NCBI GenBank assembly: GCA_016783865.1
Contig: JADHVS010000007.1
Location: forward strand, 1 to 48,552
Direction of reading: 5' to 3'
Length of the DNA stretch: 48,552 nucleotides
DNA from: Bacteroidales bacterium
GTDB taxonomy: Bacteria > Bacteroidota > Bacteroidia > Bacteroidales > SM23-62
The notes under the pieces were generated by a model that was not told the origin of the DNA, searched no databases, and saw only the letters and a program-made list of their open reading frames with translations. A program made the translations under genes and the position numbers. This document shows, piece after piece, positions 26,201 through 34,976 of the stretch. Positions within the stretch are counted from its first letter, which is position 1; each line of letters starts with the position of its first letter.

Positions 26201-27332
26201 CCTGGGTGGCTGCTCATTTACCAGAAAAGTGACCATCAGTGAGGTGGGTGCTCCTTATGTTGTCATCGATTCCGTGTTGAATACCGGTTGCGGCCTGATG
26301 AACGGTGGTATTTTCCTGAGTGTACCGATGGCAACCGACACCATTACCTACATGTGGTCTGATGGCTCTGAACTCGAAGACCTGACAGGGATAGATCCTG
26401 GCTCATATTATGCAACCATTACCAACATAGCCGGATGTAAAACGGTTATTTCAGCAGATGTTTATCAGGAAGATCCTGAGATAAATCCTATTTGTCTGGT
26501 GACTGTGGACAGCGTTACAGGTAAAAACCTGGTGGCATGGGATCGTGTTCAGACAGAAGGTATTGCCACGTATAATATCTACAGGGAGAGCAGCCAGAAA
26601 GATGTATTTTTTCTTGCAGGAACAATCCCGGCAACTGACGAGACATTATTCCTGGATGCATCTGCCGATCCAGGCATAAGGTCATTCCGGTATAAATTGA
26701 CAGCCGTCGACAATTGTGGTAATGAGAGCGAATTCAGCGTCAGGCACAAAACCATGCACCTGACCCTGAACCTGGGGTTGGATAATTCAGTCAACCTGAT
26801 ATGGGATCTGTATGAAGGATTTGAGTTCAGCACGTATGATATCTGGCGCTTTACTTCCGCAAATGGCTGGGAATTGCTGGAATCGGTCTCCAGTAATATT
26901 ACCTCCTATACCGATTTTTCACCACCCTTTGAAAACCTGTTTTATGTGGTTGAAGTCATACATCCGACGGGATGTACACCAACTGAGCTGAAGGCAGGAA
27001 CATTGAATTCCTCCCGCTCGAACAGGCAATCAAAGCTTCAGGAAGGAAATACTTCGGTTGCCTTCGGGCAGGTTGCAGATGGGAAAGTGAATGTCTATCC
27101 AACACTTACAACCGGACTCGTCAATATTGAATGGAAAGAAATGGCCGGCAACCATCTCACCCTTGAAGTTAATGATTTGACCGGCGCCGTTGTATTCAAC
27201 CGGAAATTTGTGCACCTGGCAGGTACCGATTTTGCAGGCCAGATTGACCTGTCGTTTGCAGCAAAAGGATTCTATTTACTGCGAATGGTAAGTGAAACGG
27301 GATATTCTGTAGTTCAGGTTGTTATTGAATAA
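23220..27332 (+). CDS. T9SS surface protein: YD-like repeat head, 5 SprB, FnIII-like tail
   Basis: The 1,370-residue protein has a signal peptide (LFTFLLLFAVTLLLQAQ). The head (~70-705) is built of ~40-50-residue units rich in Trp, Tyr and Asp, of the type YD-x-x-G-N...W...W, for example DRKFWNYDYQGRLEYQISQ. These resemble YD/RHS-style or DUF3836-like strands. Five SprB-like repeats (~708-1085) follow, with motifs such as SGGSGPFTYLWST and GAYDFTVTD. A ~186-residue FnIII-like module (26484-27041) ends in KAGTLNSSRSNRQS. The C-terminal sorting domain is atypical: it reads VNVYPTLTTG where YPNP is usual. ATG 23220 gives an intact signal peptide. A palindromic element begins 8 bp after the stop. 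Confidence 0.88.
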   Translation: MRTLFTFLLLFAVTLLLQAQDKKLQKQSDPSGNNHLMLSGTKSSDLPEDDLSNSIKRLKGNIYNYNDSTRNYAKLGQDEINGRPDVYGDNDPEIDALTEGSYKNDSIVYLNAGQELRWVNIVRRTFLYDLNKNVTENLRQIPDSMGNWINDNRIVNNYDGNSKPVRSVLQTWVDSSGTWANVSLIDSSVYDPDGNQLEHYEAVWDTDTAKWDFTNANFKAYDTNNWIVSNTVKTFDQFSQVWTNNKRQIFFHYTDGRIDYINEDTWNGAAFDPLYRHYHYYDNQDYPDALTEIYTGQWNGSYYAGYQEVQFGYDTYGNRSSQTNSYYDGYSWQYTDRKFWNYDYQGRLEYQISQYFDYDYYNYVNDSRTTFYYDQGVGNTRAVEEEWDNYTGEWQFIRQNLLSYDQDGNVTERISQESEFNPVFTPDEKEVYIFDPYGKPVKAFFYEKSQVTGKWKLLMGVIVRYTDKGQLEDIISQAWSSYLNAWINMEKTVYHYSSKGDKTETLYYWWNADADQWEFQGRDVLVYNSLGQRVKKISSYWYEIDFQDESLVTYVYDEAGNMVVETEKNLQYDEGNKTDRIYDSANQVIIQVDYRWSEGNWLPENRTRFTYDSVGSMVQAEHEYYDEYGFYWYSDRIETYIYNTDTLLTEIRVEEEGEGLMLVGRTTLEYDSLKLLATVTVEDFDWNIWDLKLTSKEEHFWSEIENHCGLWVYVTDSVLPSCTGDNDGAITLMAYGGLAPYTFIFDGGDETSDTVFTGLSGDVYYRFTVKGSAGCILTDSIKLSDPAPISITIDKQNTYPGEATGNATAIVSGGSSPYSYLWTSGVETETAANLEAGLYFLTVTDSKGCTNHAVAAINDLGGPTIQVKSITDVSCFGAKDGAIDLEIVGMNPFTYTWSTGTQTQDIGNLAAGPYEVRVTDKNGLVSVKSINVRGPEKIVLKVATTNASCGISDGAATVTVSGGSGPFTYLWSTSGTGLTETNMAAGAYDFTVTDLGGCSFTRKVTISEVGAPYVVIDSVLNTGCGLMNGGIFLSVPMATDTITYMWSDGSELEDLTGIDPGSYYATITNIAGCKTVISADVYQEDPEINPICLVTVDSVTGKNLVAWDRVQTEGIATYNIYRESSQKDVFFLAGTIPATDETLFLDASADPGIRSFRYKLTAVDNCGNESEFSVRHKTMHLTLNLGLDNSVNLIWDLYEGFEFSTYDIWRFTSANGWELLESVSSNITSYTDFSPPFENLFYVVEVIHPTGCTPTELKAGTLNSSRSNRQSKLQEGNTSVAFGQVADGKVNVYPTLTTGLVNIEWKEMAGNHLTLEVNDLTGAVVFNRKFVHLAGTDFAGQIDLSFAAKGFYLLRMVSETGYSVVQVVIE

Positions 27333-27339
27333 AACTATA

Positions 27340-27470
27340 GGGGCTGTCTCAAAAGTACCTTTTTTAGTTAAAATAGTCATCCTGAATTTATTTCAGGATC
27401 TCATTATCAGCTAAATACAGATTCTGAAACAAGTTCAGAATGACCTATCAGTACCTTTTGAGACAGCCCC
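27340..27470. repeat. Palindromic intergenic element, copy B (best terminal repeats)
   Basis: GGGGCTGTCTCAAAAG (27340-27355) and its exact reverse complement CTTTTGAGACAGCCCC (27455-27470) bound a 131-bp element. Inside are two hairpins, TCCTGAA...TTCAGGA (27380-27398) and ATTCTGAA...TTCAGAAT (27421-27441). It has no coding capacity. The inverted ends resemble those of insertion sequences, which suggests a MITE-like relic. It may also act as a transcription terminator. Confidence 0.85.
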
Positions 27471-27536
27471 GGTTTATTTTCTCAATAATTATCTTTATTT
27501 TTAAGTAACTATCCTGAACCGATTTAACTCTTGAAA

Positions 27537-28733
27537 ATGAAGATCATCTCAATCTATAGTGCACTTGTCATCAGTTTATTAACTGTTGCCTCCTCCCTGG
27601 CCCAAACAAGTGAAGCCGAGCTGCAAAGCTGGCTCGATCTCTACCTGGAAACAGGCGATGTTTTTTTTAGAAATTCAATATCTGAGAAGGCTCCCGGCTC
27701 CAGGTATGAGGATTTTTGCAAAGCCTGGCAATTGCTTGATGTGGATAATAAGACCGGGGTTATTCTTGCCCGGCAGCTGGTAAAAAATTATCCTGATTTC
27801 CCGGAATCCTATTTTGCTGTCGGCACCTTTCTGATAAACGGTTTTAAGAAATATGATTCAGCCATTGTCTTTCTCGACCGCGCAATTGAACTGAATCCTG
27901 ATTTTGCTGCTGCTCACTTTCACAGGGGAATCGGCAGATTAAACGCAAAGGATTATAACGGGTCCTATGCCGATTTTAACAAAGTTCTCAAACTCGACCG
28001 GAGTTATGCATCTGCCTATGTATTACGGGCTGTTTCTAATTTTTATCTTGAAAACTTTGATGATATCATAGGTGACATTGAAATCGCACTTCAGATAGAT
28101 CCTTACGTGCTGGCTGATCTATATTATTTCCAGGTACGTAAAACTATCGATAAGGCCCTTGAATTAGCCCCGGACAATGTTAACCTGTATTATGGCAGGG
28201 GATACGCCAATTTTACCTCAGGGTATTTCCGGCTGGCAGTGAATGACTTTGCACAAGCCCTTGAACTGGTCCCGGGGAATGCTGAATTTTATAAATTATC
28301 GGGTGCAAGCAAAGCCTGGCTGAAAGATATCCCCGGAGCCGAATCCGATCTGAAATTAGCCATGGGGATCAACCCGGATGATCCTGAAATCTATTATTAT
28401 CTTGGTGTTTTATTCAATGATGTGGTGGATCAACCCTCCATGGGATATGAATATTTTACAACAGCCATTGAGCTGGATCCCTGGGAGCCTGATTATCTTT
28501 ATGAAAGGGCCTGGTGTTTATATGAACTGGGAGATTATGAATTTGCCATGGAAGACCTGGAGCAGGCCATGGAGATGAACAACACAAACGGGGATTATTA
28601 TACGCTGCGTGGATACCTGGTGCTTTACGGTGATTTAGAGACGGAATATAATTATTGCCAGGATTTCAGAAGAGCCGAAGAACTGGGCACAACCTACAAA
28701 CTGCAAAATCTCATAAAAAAGAATTGTGAGTAA
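27537..28733 (+). CDS. Exported TPR-repeat protein
   Basis: From ATG 27537 the product has 398 residues with a signal peptide (IISIYSALVISLLTVASSLAQ). A TTG two codons upstream (27531) is possible but weaker. At least eight TPR units follow, including AIVFLDRAIELNPDFAAAHF, SYADFNKVLKLDRSYASAYV, AVNDFAQALELVPGNAEFY and AMEDLEQAMEMNNTNGDYY. TPR arrays bind protein partners, and here they would act in the periplasm or at the cell surface. There is no T9SS sorting domain. It lies between two T9SS cargo genes, so it may assist their assembly, but that rests on position alone. The copy B palindromic element ends 66 bp upstream. Confidence 0.85.
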   Translation: MKIISIYSALVISLLTVASSLAQTSEAELQSWLDLYLETGDVFFRNSISEKAPGSRYEDFCKAWQLLDVDNKTGVILARQLVKNYPDFPESYFAVGTFLINGFKKYDSAIVFLDRAIELNPDFAAAHFHRGIGRLNAKDYNGSYADFNKVLKLDRSYASAYVLRAVSNFYLENFDDIIGDIEIALQIDPYVLADLYYFQVRKTIDKALELAPDNVNLYYGRGYANFTSGYFRLAVNDFAQALELVPGNAEFYKLSGASKAWLKDIPGAESDLKLAMGINPDDPEIYYYLGVLFNDVVDQPSMGYEYFTTAIELDPWEPDYLYERAWCLYELGDYEFAMEDLEQAMEMNNTNGDYYTLRGYLVLYGDLETEYNYCQDFRRAEELGTTYKLQNLIKKNCE

Positions 28734-28844
28734 CGAATAAACCAGGTTTTTAATCTCCCAAACCGGGCGTTCGTGTTAAAATTTCCTGCTTTCCTGTTAC
28801 ATTTTGCTACTTCCCTGAAATCATTCTGCTTCTTTAGAAATTGC

Positions 28845-31817
28845 ATGTTTAGAATAGCGTTTATAGCTATTGCTGTTTTTCTTTTTACTTCTCAGGCCGG
28901 GGCTCAGCTTTCGGGAACCTATACCATTGATCCTGCCGGCGGGGATTTTGCTTCTAATAACTGTAAAACCTTTGCCGAAGCTGTTGATTCTCTTAATTCA
29001 CAGGGAGTTAATGGTCCTGTAGTATTTAATGTGCTTCCGGGGATCCATGAATGTCATATTGTGCTTAATGATATTGTTGGAAGCAGCGGGACAAACACCA
29101 TCACATTCAAGGGCTCAACGGGTGATTCAACGCAATCAATAATTAATTATAATTATACCAGCAACACGGCTGACAATTACATGATCCGGTTGAATGGGAC
29201 AGATTATATTACATTCAGGAGCCTTACATTTGATGCGACCAGTGGTAGTGCGAATTATTGCAAGGTATTTGACCTGGTTTCCGCACCTACTTATATCAAT
29301 GTCCGGAATAATGTTTTTCACGGAAAATACAGGAATTATTGGAATGACGGAACCCTGATACTTGCCTATCGTAACGTTGCAGAATACAACGTGATTGAAA
29401 ACAATGTTTTTAACCAGGGAGAAAGAGCTGTCCATCTGGATAATTATAATGGTACGTATGCAAGAGGGAATATTGTCCGGAATAATGAATGCCTTGGACA
29501 GGCTCTCAGAGCCATCGAATTAAGGAATCAGAATGCGCCTATAATTAATGACAACTATATCTATAACGGCAGCGGTGCATTATACGGTATTTTACTGGAG
29601 AATGCATCAAACAGCTATGAAATCATGAACAACAGCATTCGGATATATGATCCGATCGATGGAATTGCGCTGGTGGCCTGTAATGGTGGAGCTTCATTGA
29701 AAGGGAAAGTATATAACAACTTTGTATCAATGTGGGGATCTGCCAGGGATAATGTTGGAATGCGAATAACCAACTGTAATTATATTCAAATTTATCACAA
29801 CACTGTTTTCCATTCAAGTGGGTGGAGAACAACGAGTAAAACCTTTTATCAAACCGGAGGTGGTAACATTGATATAAGGAACAACATATTTGCCAATATG
29901 ATTGGCGGATATCCTTATTATATTAACACCACTGCTGCAATCACCACCTCAGATTACAATAATTATTACAGTACAGGGAATTACCTGGCATATTATGGAG
30001 GTAATAAAGTGGATATTGCTGCCCTGGCCGGTACTCATGACAACAACTCCATCTCCACACATCCTGTACTTTTTGCGGGTGATGATTTACATACTTCGAA
30101 TTTTCGCCTTGAATCAAAAGGGGATCCATTGATTGTAAGCCTGGTGCCTCTGGACATTGACGGGGATACCCGGACAGGATCTCCCGACCTGGGAGCGGAT
30201 GAATTCGGGACTCCTACCGGTGCCGCCCTGTCAGGAACCATCACCATTGGACCGGGACAGACAAATGAAACCATTGCTGAGGTTTTAGACTCATTAAACC
30301 GATATGGTATTGATGGCCAGCTTACATTGAATTTGCTGGACGATCTCCCTTTTGAGGAAGCGATTACTTTTATGCCGGTTACGGGTGCGGATGCCTCAAA
30401 CCGGGTGACCATTCAATCTGATCCTGGCAATGATGGGGATGTTATTATAACTTATAATACCGATGCCAGCAGGCAAAAGGTTGTCTCCATGTGGAGGGCC
30501 AGCTTCATCACCCTTAAAAACCTGACTATTGCGGCCACTAATGCTACCTATCCAAGGGTTATTTCATTTGACGGTTATTGTACTAATGACAGCATCGTCG
30601 GATGTAAAATAAGCAGTATCGGAGAACAGTCTGGACTGGCAGCCATTTTTACTGAAAGCGATTATCTGAGTGATATTTATATTATTGGAAATGAAATAGT
30701 TGATGCCAGGACTTCCATATGGCTGGAAGGTGCCTCTGACAGGCGTTTTGAAAATATTGTAATTAAAGATAACCTGATAGAAAGTCCATTTGAAACCGGC
30801 GTATACCTCTATTACTGCGACGCTCCGGTTGTCAGTTACAATACTATCAATACAGGTGGCTCGACTTCTTATTATAATGCGGTTTACTTGTATAATTGCC
30901 GGTTTAATTACCAGGTTGTCGGGAATATTATTAACAACCTGGCCTATGATACCGGTATCTATCTGCGATCGTCCGGTGGTTCACTGGGTAAAGAGGGCCT
31001 GGTTGCAAATAATTTCATTAAGATGGAAGGATCAGCCGGGAAAGGTGCAACAGGAATCTATACAAATGGCTCTGATTATGTGGATGTTGTATTTAATACG
31101 GTCAGGATAGGTTATTCAAATGATCAGGCTGGAGCAAATGCATTCTATAATACCGGTGGTTCATTTATAAACGTATTGAACAACATTTTTTGCAATTATG
31201 GTTGGGGCAGGGCAATTTATAACAATACTGCCGGGGCATTTGATAACTGCGACTATAATTGTTATTATGCGACAAATAAGTATCTGGCCCGATGGGGTAG
31301 CAGTGAAAAAACTACATTAGAAGCTTGGCAAACTTCCAGTGGAAAGGATGCTCATTCTGTTTTTGCCGATCCGGGATTAATGTATACCGCTAATGACCTT
31401 CATACCAACAGTTCTTTTGTTGATGGTGCAGGCACTTCATTTGATACCATTACAGTTGATATAGATGGTGATCTGAGGGATTCCCCACCCGACATTGGTG
31501 CCGATGAATTTACAGATCCGCTTACTCCTCTTGCTGGACTTTATACGATTGGAGGTGATTCGCCCAAATATATTACCATTGACGATGCTAAAAATGATCT
31601 GCGACTGAGAGGGATCTCGGCTCCGGTAACATTTAATATCCGGACAGGTGATTACCCTGAGAGATTAGGAAGTTACTACCCGATCTCAGGAGCCAATTCA
31701 AAAGATACCATTGTCATACAATCAGAATCAGGAAATCCTGAGGATGTTGTGATCTATACAAATAGTCAGGATAACCTGGGTTATTTCAGGGGTGTCAGGT
31801 ATTTTACTGGCTGGTGA
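28845..31817 (+). CDS. Beta-helix surface protein, 5' part of a frameshifted gene
   Basis: I take ATG 28845 because it gives a clean signal peptide (MFRIAFIAIAVFLFTSQAGA); a GTG lies 72 nt upstream at 28773. The product holds two complete right-handed parallel beta-helix modules (28911-30206 and 30231-31511). Each opens with G-T-Y/I-T-I, has N-rich coils such as NVIENNVFNQG, and closes with DIDGD-x-R...PD-L/I-GADEF. A third module starts at 31533 but the frame ends at TGA 31817. The continuation lies in another frame from 31792. This half has a signal peptide but no sorting domain, so alone it would reach the periplasm and not be exported by T9SS. Beta-helices of this kind bind or cleave polysaccharides; no catalytic residues can be assigned. 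Confidence 0.8.
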   Translation: MFRIAFIAIAVFLFTSQAGAQLSGTYTIDPAGGDFASNNCKTFAEAVDSLNSQGVNGPVVFNVLPGIHECHIVLNDIVGSSGTNTITFKGSTGDSTQSIINYNYTSNTADNYMIRLNGTDYITFRSLTFDATSGSANYCKVFDLVSAPTYINVRNNVFHGKYRNYWNDGTLILAYRNVAEYNVIENNVFNQGERAVHLDNYNGTYARGNIVRNNECLGQALRAIELRNQNAPIINDNYIYNGSGALYGILLENASNSYEIMNNSIRIYDPIDGIALVACNGGASLKGKVYNNFVSMWGSARDNVGMRITNCNYIQIYHNTVFHSSGWRTTSKTFYQTGGGNIDIRNNIFANMIGGYPYYINTTAAITTSDYNNYYSTGNYLAYYGGNKVDIAALAGTHDNNSISTHPVLFAGDDLHTSNFRLESKGDPLIVSLVPLDIDGDTRTGSPDLGADEFGTPTGAALSGTITIGPGQTNETIAEVLDSLNRYGIDGQLTLNLLDDLPFEEAITFMPVTGADASNRVTIQSDPGNDGDVIITYNTDASRQKVVSMWRASFITLKNLTIAATNATYPRVISFDGYCTNDSIVGCKISSIGEQSGLAAIFTESDYLSDIYIIGNEIVDARTSIWLEGASDRRFENIVIKDNLIESPFETGVYLYYCDAPVVSYNTINTGGSTSYYNAVYLYNCRFNYQVVGNIINNLAYDTGIYLRSSGGSLGKEGLVANNFIKMEGSAGKGATGIYTNGSDYVDVVFNTVRIGYSNDQAGANAFYNTGGSFINVLNNIFCNYGWGRAIYNNTAGAFDNCDYNCYYATNKYLARWGSSEKTTLEAWQTSSGKDAHSVFADPGLMYTANDLHTNSSFVDGAGTSFDTITVDIDGDLRDSPPDIGADEFTDPLTPLAGLYTIGGDSPKYITIDDAKNDLRLRGISAPVTFNIRTGDYPERLGSYYPISGANSKDTIVIQSESGNPEDVVIYTNSQDNLGYFRGVRYFTGW

Positions 31818-34800
31818 ATCGGCAAACAGAATAACGAACACCCTGGTCACAGGTAATACTGTAGTTGATTTTTCCAATAACGGAATCTCCCTGACTCATC
31901 ACGATTCTCCCGAAATATATAACAATAATGTAAGCAGCGGATATGGTGGTGATGTGAAAGGTATTTATTGTGAAAGTTGTGTGTCAAAACCCAGGATTAC
32001 AGGAAATAAGGTGGTCCTGTCCCGTGGTTTCGGTATTTCCGTTAGCGATTGTGATGCAAGCAACCCGTTTTATGGACTGATTTCGAACAATATGGTTAGC
32101 GTAAGGGGAATCTATTCAGCAGGAGGGATCTATGTTAATTCAAGCGATCGCATGAGGATATATCATAACAGTGTTAATATAACAAGCACAGATAAAAATT
32201 ATCCCCATTGCCTGTATCTTGAGAATAATAATAATGAACTGGAGGTTGTTAACAATATATTTGCTGCCTCCAATGGATGCCGGGTTATGTATATTGAAGA
32301 CATCAATGATGTTGCCACTTCTGATTACAATAACCTGTATGCAGTTAATACCAGCAATTATATCAGGGTTGGTTCAACTGAATATGCAGATTTTGCAACA
32401 TACCAGGGGGCTGTAAGCCATGATGCGAATTCTATTTCATTTGATCCCTTGTATTATTCGCGTGATGAACTTTACAGCGGACAGGCTGCTTTATACCAGG
32501 CCGGAACCCCGTTAGCAGACGTGCCCATTGATATAGACAGTGTTTCGCGAACAGTAACCGCTAATCCGGACATAGGAGCTGCTGAGTTTTATTGTGAAAC
32601 ACCTGAATTTAATGTGGAAGTTTTACCTACCTGTTTTGGAGACAGTACGGTTTTTATTGACAGATCAACCAAAGTGGCAGGGGGATCACTTTATTCCTGG
32701 AGCTTCGATAATGACTGGAATCCTGAACTTACCACAAAAGTTTCAGGGCATACCATTAAACATGTATTTGAAACCTCCGGAGCTCATACTGTCAAATTCT
32801 GGATTTCACAGATTGCCGGATGTACCGATGATACAGAAATCGCCGTTACCGTCAATCCCATTCCATCTCTTGACCCTGAGATAACCGGAGCATCCTGTGA
32901 TGAAGACAATGGCCAGGCTATTATTAATGTGGCAGATGGAATAGGTCCGTTTAGTTATTACTGGTCCACCGGCGATACCGGCAAAACGTTAACAGGGCTG
33001 GCGCTCGGTCCATATACGGTGGCTGTTAGTGACGCTAATAACTGTACCACAACGGAGGATATAATCATCGACGAAGACATGCAGGTTACCGTGACTGAGC
33101 TGCAGGTCTCTACATGCGGAACTCCCACAGGGCAGGCGGAGGTTAGTGTGACCGGGGGAACGCCGCCCTACAGGTATAGATGGTTGTCAAACGGTGATAC
33201 AGCTAAAATCAATCTTGCGTTGTCAACAGGTGTCCATTATGTGACTGTTATAGATGCCAACGGCTGCGATGCACAGGGATTTGTCAATATCGGTAATGAC
33301 GGGACAGGCCCGCAGATAGCCCAGAATAGTTTAAAGAACAATATTTGTTATGGTGACCGGGAAGGTTCCATTGGAATAACCATAACAAGTGGTACGGAGC
33401 CTTATTCAATCACATGGTCTAATGGGTCCACCGAGGAAGACCTGACAGGCCTTGCTTCAGGAATTTATGATGTGGTTGTAACGGATGCCACCGGTTGTAT
33501 GGGCTCAGGCAGTTTTGAGATTTCTCAGCCTACTAAGATCGATATCAATACATTAGTTGTAAACGCCAGTTGTGCAGGATTTGATGGAAAGGCTGCGGCT
33601 ATAGTCAGTGGTGGAGTCAAGCCCTATTTCTATAAATGGTCAACTGGAAGCATTTATGCCCTGGAAGAGGGACTGGCGGCCGGTGTATATTCTGTAACAG
33701 TGACTGATATCAATGGTTGTGTCCAGGTCGAACCGGTGATCGTCAACAATATCGGTGGCCCGGTACCTGCAATACAGTCGGTGACCGGAGTTAGTTGTCT
33801 AAATCAGAACGACGGAGCCATCAGCGTTACCGTGAGCGGAGGAAATGGCCCCTATACCTATTCATGGAGCCCGGGAGGCCAGGTAACGTCAGCAATAACC
33901 GGACTGGTTCCCGATGAATACAAGGTCAACGTGACCGATAAAAATGGATGCGTGGGTGTGAATTTTGCTAAGATTGTCCAGGATCCGCCGGATGTTAACC
34001 CGATCTGCCTGGTTACCGTAGATACTGCTACCGGTAAAAACATGGTTGTATGGGAAAAGCTGAATACAGATGAGGTAGACTATTATGTGATTTACAGGGA
34101 GACCTCCCTGGAGTGGATCTACCAGCCTGTCGGAATCAGCGATGTAGCTGATACGGCAATATTCATCGATCCGGTTGCCGATCCGACAATCAGGTCGTGG
34201 AGATATAAATTGTCAGTAGTGGATGAATGCGGCATGGAATCGGCATTGAGCCAGCATCACAAAACAATGCACCTGACCATTAACCTGGGTATTGATGGCC
34301 GGATAAACCTTATCTGGGATCACTATGAAGGATTCGACGTGAATCAGTATAAAGTATGGAGGTATACAGCCCAGGGAGGCTGGGAAAATATTCAGGATAT
34401 GCCTGCCAACCTGACTTCTTACACCGATATGAGTCCACCCACTGAGGATCTGACCTATTACATCGAAGTGGTAAAAGAAGATCCCTGTTCGCTTCCTGAC
34501 CTGAAGGCCGGAACATTGAACTCATCCAAGTCGAACCGCCAGAGCAGGCTAAAGGGTACGGGTACCGGGGATTTATTCGAGCAACACAACCTTTCGATAT
34601 ACCCTAATCCGGGTAATGGTGTATTTAATATATCACTGGAACAGGTCGACTCAGAAAATATTGAAGTGAAGGTCTATGATTTGAGCGGTAAATTAGTGTA
34701 TGTTAATGAGTTTGTAAATGTGCCATCAAGATTTGAAGGCTCTATTGATCTCTCAGGATATGCCCCTGGTGTTTACCATATCCATATGAAAACAAGCAAT

Positions 34801-34833
34801 GCACTGTTCCACAGGGCATTGATCATTGAATAG
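31792..34833 (+). CDS. Beta-helix surface protein, 3' part: helix end, PKD, 5 SprB, FnIII-like tail, T9SS CTD
   Basis: This 1,013-codon frame begins inside the third beta-helix module (GILLAGESANRITNTLV, which aligns with SIWLEGASDRRFENIVI of module two) and closes it with PDIGAAEF at 32589. A PKD-like domain (~32620-32860, YSWSFDNDW) and five SprB repeats (to ~33985) follow. The ~186-residue FnIII-like module (33997-34554) ends KAGTLNSSKSNRQS, and a standard sorting domain (LSIYPNPGNGVFNIS...YAPGVYHIHM) completes it. The frame has no signal peptide, and its GTG 31792 start is only the first available codon. Together with the 5' part it makes a ~1,990-residue secreted protein. A terminator follows 20 bp after the stop. 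Confidence 0.82.
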   Translation: MSGILLAGESANRITNTLVTGNTVVDFSNNGISLTHHDSPEIYNNNVSSGYGGDVKGIYCESCVSKPRITGNKVVLSRGFGISVSDCDASNPFYGLISNNMVSVRGIYSAGGIYVNSSDRMRIYHNSVNITSTDKNYPHCLYLENNNNELEVVNNIFAASNGCRVMYIEDINDVATSDYNNLYAVNTSNYIRVGSTEYADFATYQGAVSHDANSISFDPLYYSRDELYSGQAALYQAGTPLADVPIDIDSVSRTVTANPDIGAAEFYCETPEFNVEVLPTCFGDSTVFIDRSTKVAGGSLYSWSFDNDWNPELTTKVSGHTIKHVFETSGAHTVKFWISQIAGCTDDTEIAVTVNPIPSLDPEITGASCDEDNGQAIINVADGIGPFSYYWSTGDTGKTLTGLALGPYTVAVSDANNCTTTEDIIIDEDMQVTVTELQVSTCGTPTGQAEVSVTGGTPPYRYRWLSNGDTAKINLALSTGVHYVTVIDANGCDAQGFVNIGNDGTGPQIAQNSLKNNICYGDREGSIGITITSGTEPYSITWSNGSTEEDLTGLASGIYDVVVTDATGCMGSGSFEISQPTKIDINTLVVNASCAGFDGKAAAIVSGGVKPYFYKWSTGSIYALEEGLAAGVYSVTVTDINGCVQVEPVIVNNIGGPVPAIQSVTGVSCLNQNDGAISVTVSGGNGPYTYSWSPGGQVTSAITGLVPDEYKVNVTDKNGCVGVNFAKIVQDPPDVNPICLVTVDTATGKNMVVWEKLNTDEVDYYVIYRETSLEWIYQPVGISDVADTAIFIDPVADPTIRSWRYKLSVVDECGMESALSQHHKTMHLTINLGIDGRINLIWDHYEGFDVNQYKVWRYTAQGGWENIQDMPANLTSYTDMSPPTEDLTYYIEVVKEDPCSLPDLKAGTLNSSKSNRQSRLKGTGTGDLFEQHNLSIYPNPGNGVFNISLEQVDSENIEVKVYDLSGKLVYVNEFVNVPSRFEGSIDLSGYAPGVYHIHMKTSNALFHRALIIE

Positions 34834-34852
34834 TTACATATAAAAATGGCTG

Positions 34853-34891
34853 AAAGGCTGTTCTGGCGCTGAATCCGGGACAGCCTTTTTT
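34853..34891 (+). terminator. Intrinsic terminator after the beta-helix/SprB gene
   Basis: AAAGGCTGTTC pairs with GGACAGCCTTT (one wobble pair) around a 14-nt loop and continues into a run of six T residues. Confidence 0.8.
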
Positions 34892-34918
34892 ATTTTCATT
34901 ATTTTACAATTTCTTTAG

Positions 34919-34926
34919 TATTTTTG
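34919..34926 (+). promoter_or_regulatory. Candidate -7 element of the propeller-SpoIIE gene
   Basis: TATTTTTG is an exact TAnnTTTG match located after the preceding terminator. It predicts a transcript start near 34933 and a ~44-nt leader to ATG 34977. A -33 TTTG is not evident. Confidence 0.45.
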
Positions 34927-34976
34927 TTTTGATTGGTGAGGAGCACCCGCAATTTGAATGTGTCCATCCGGAAATT

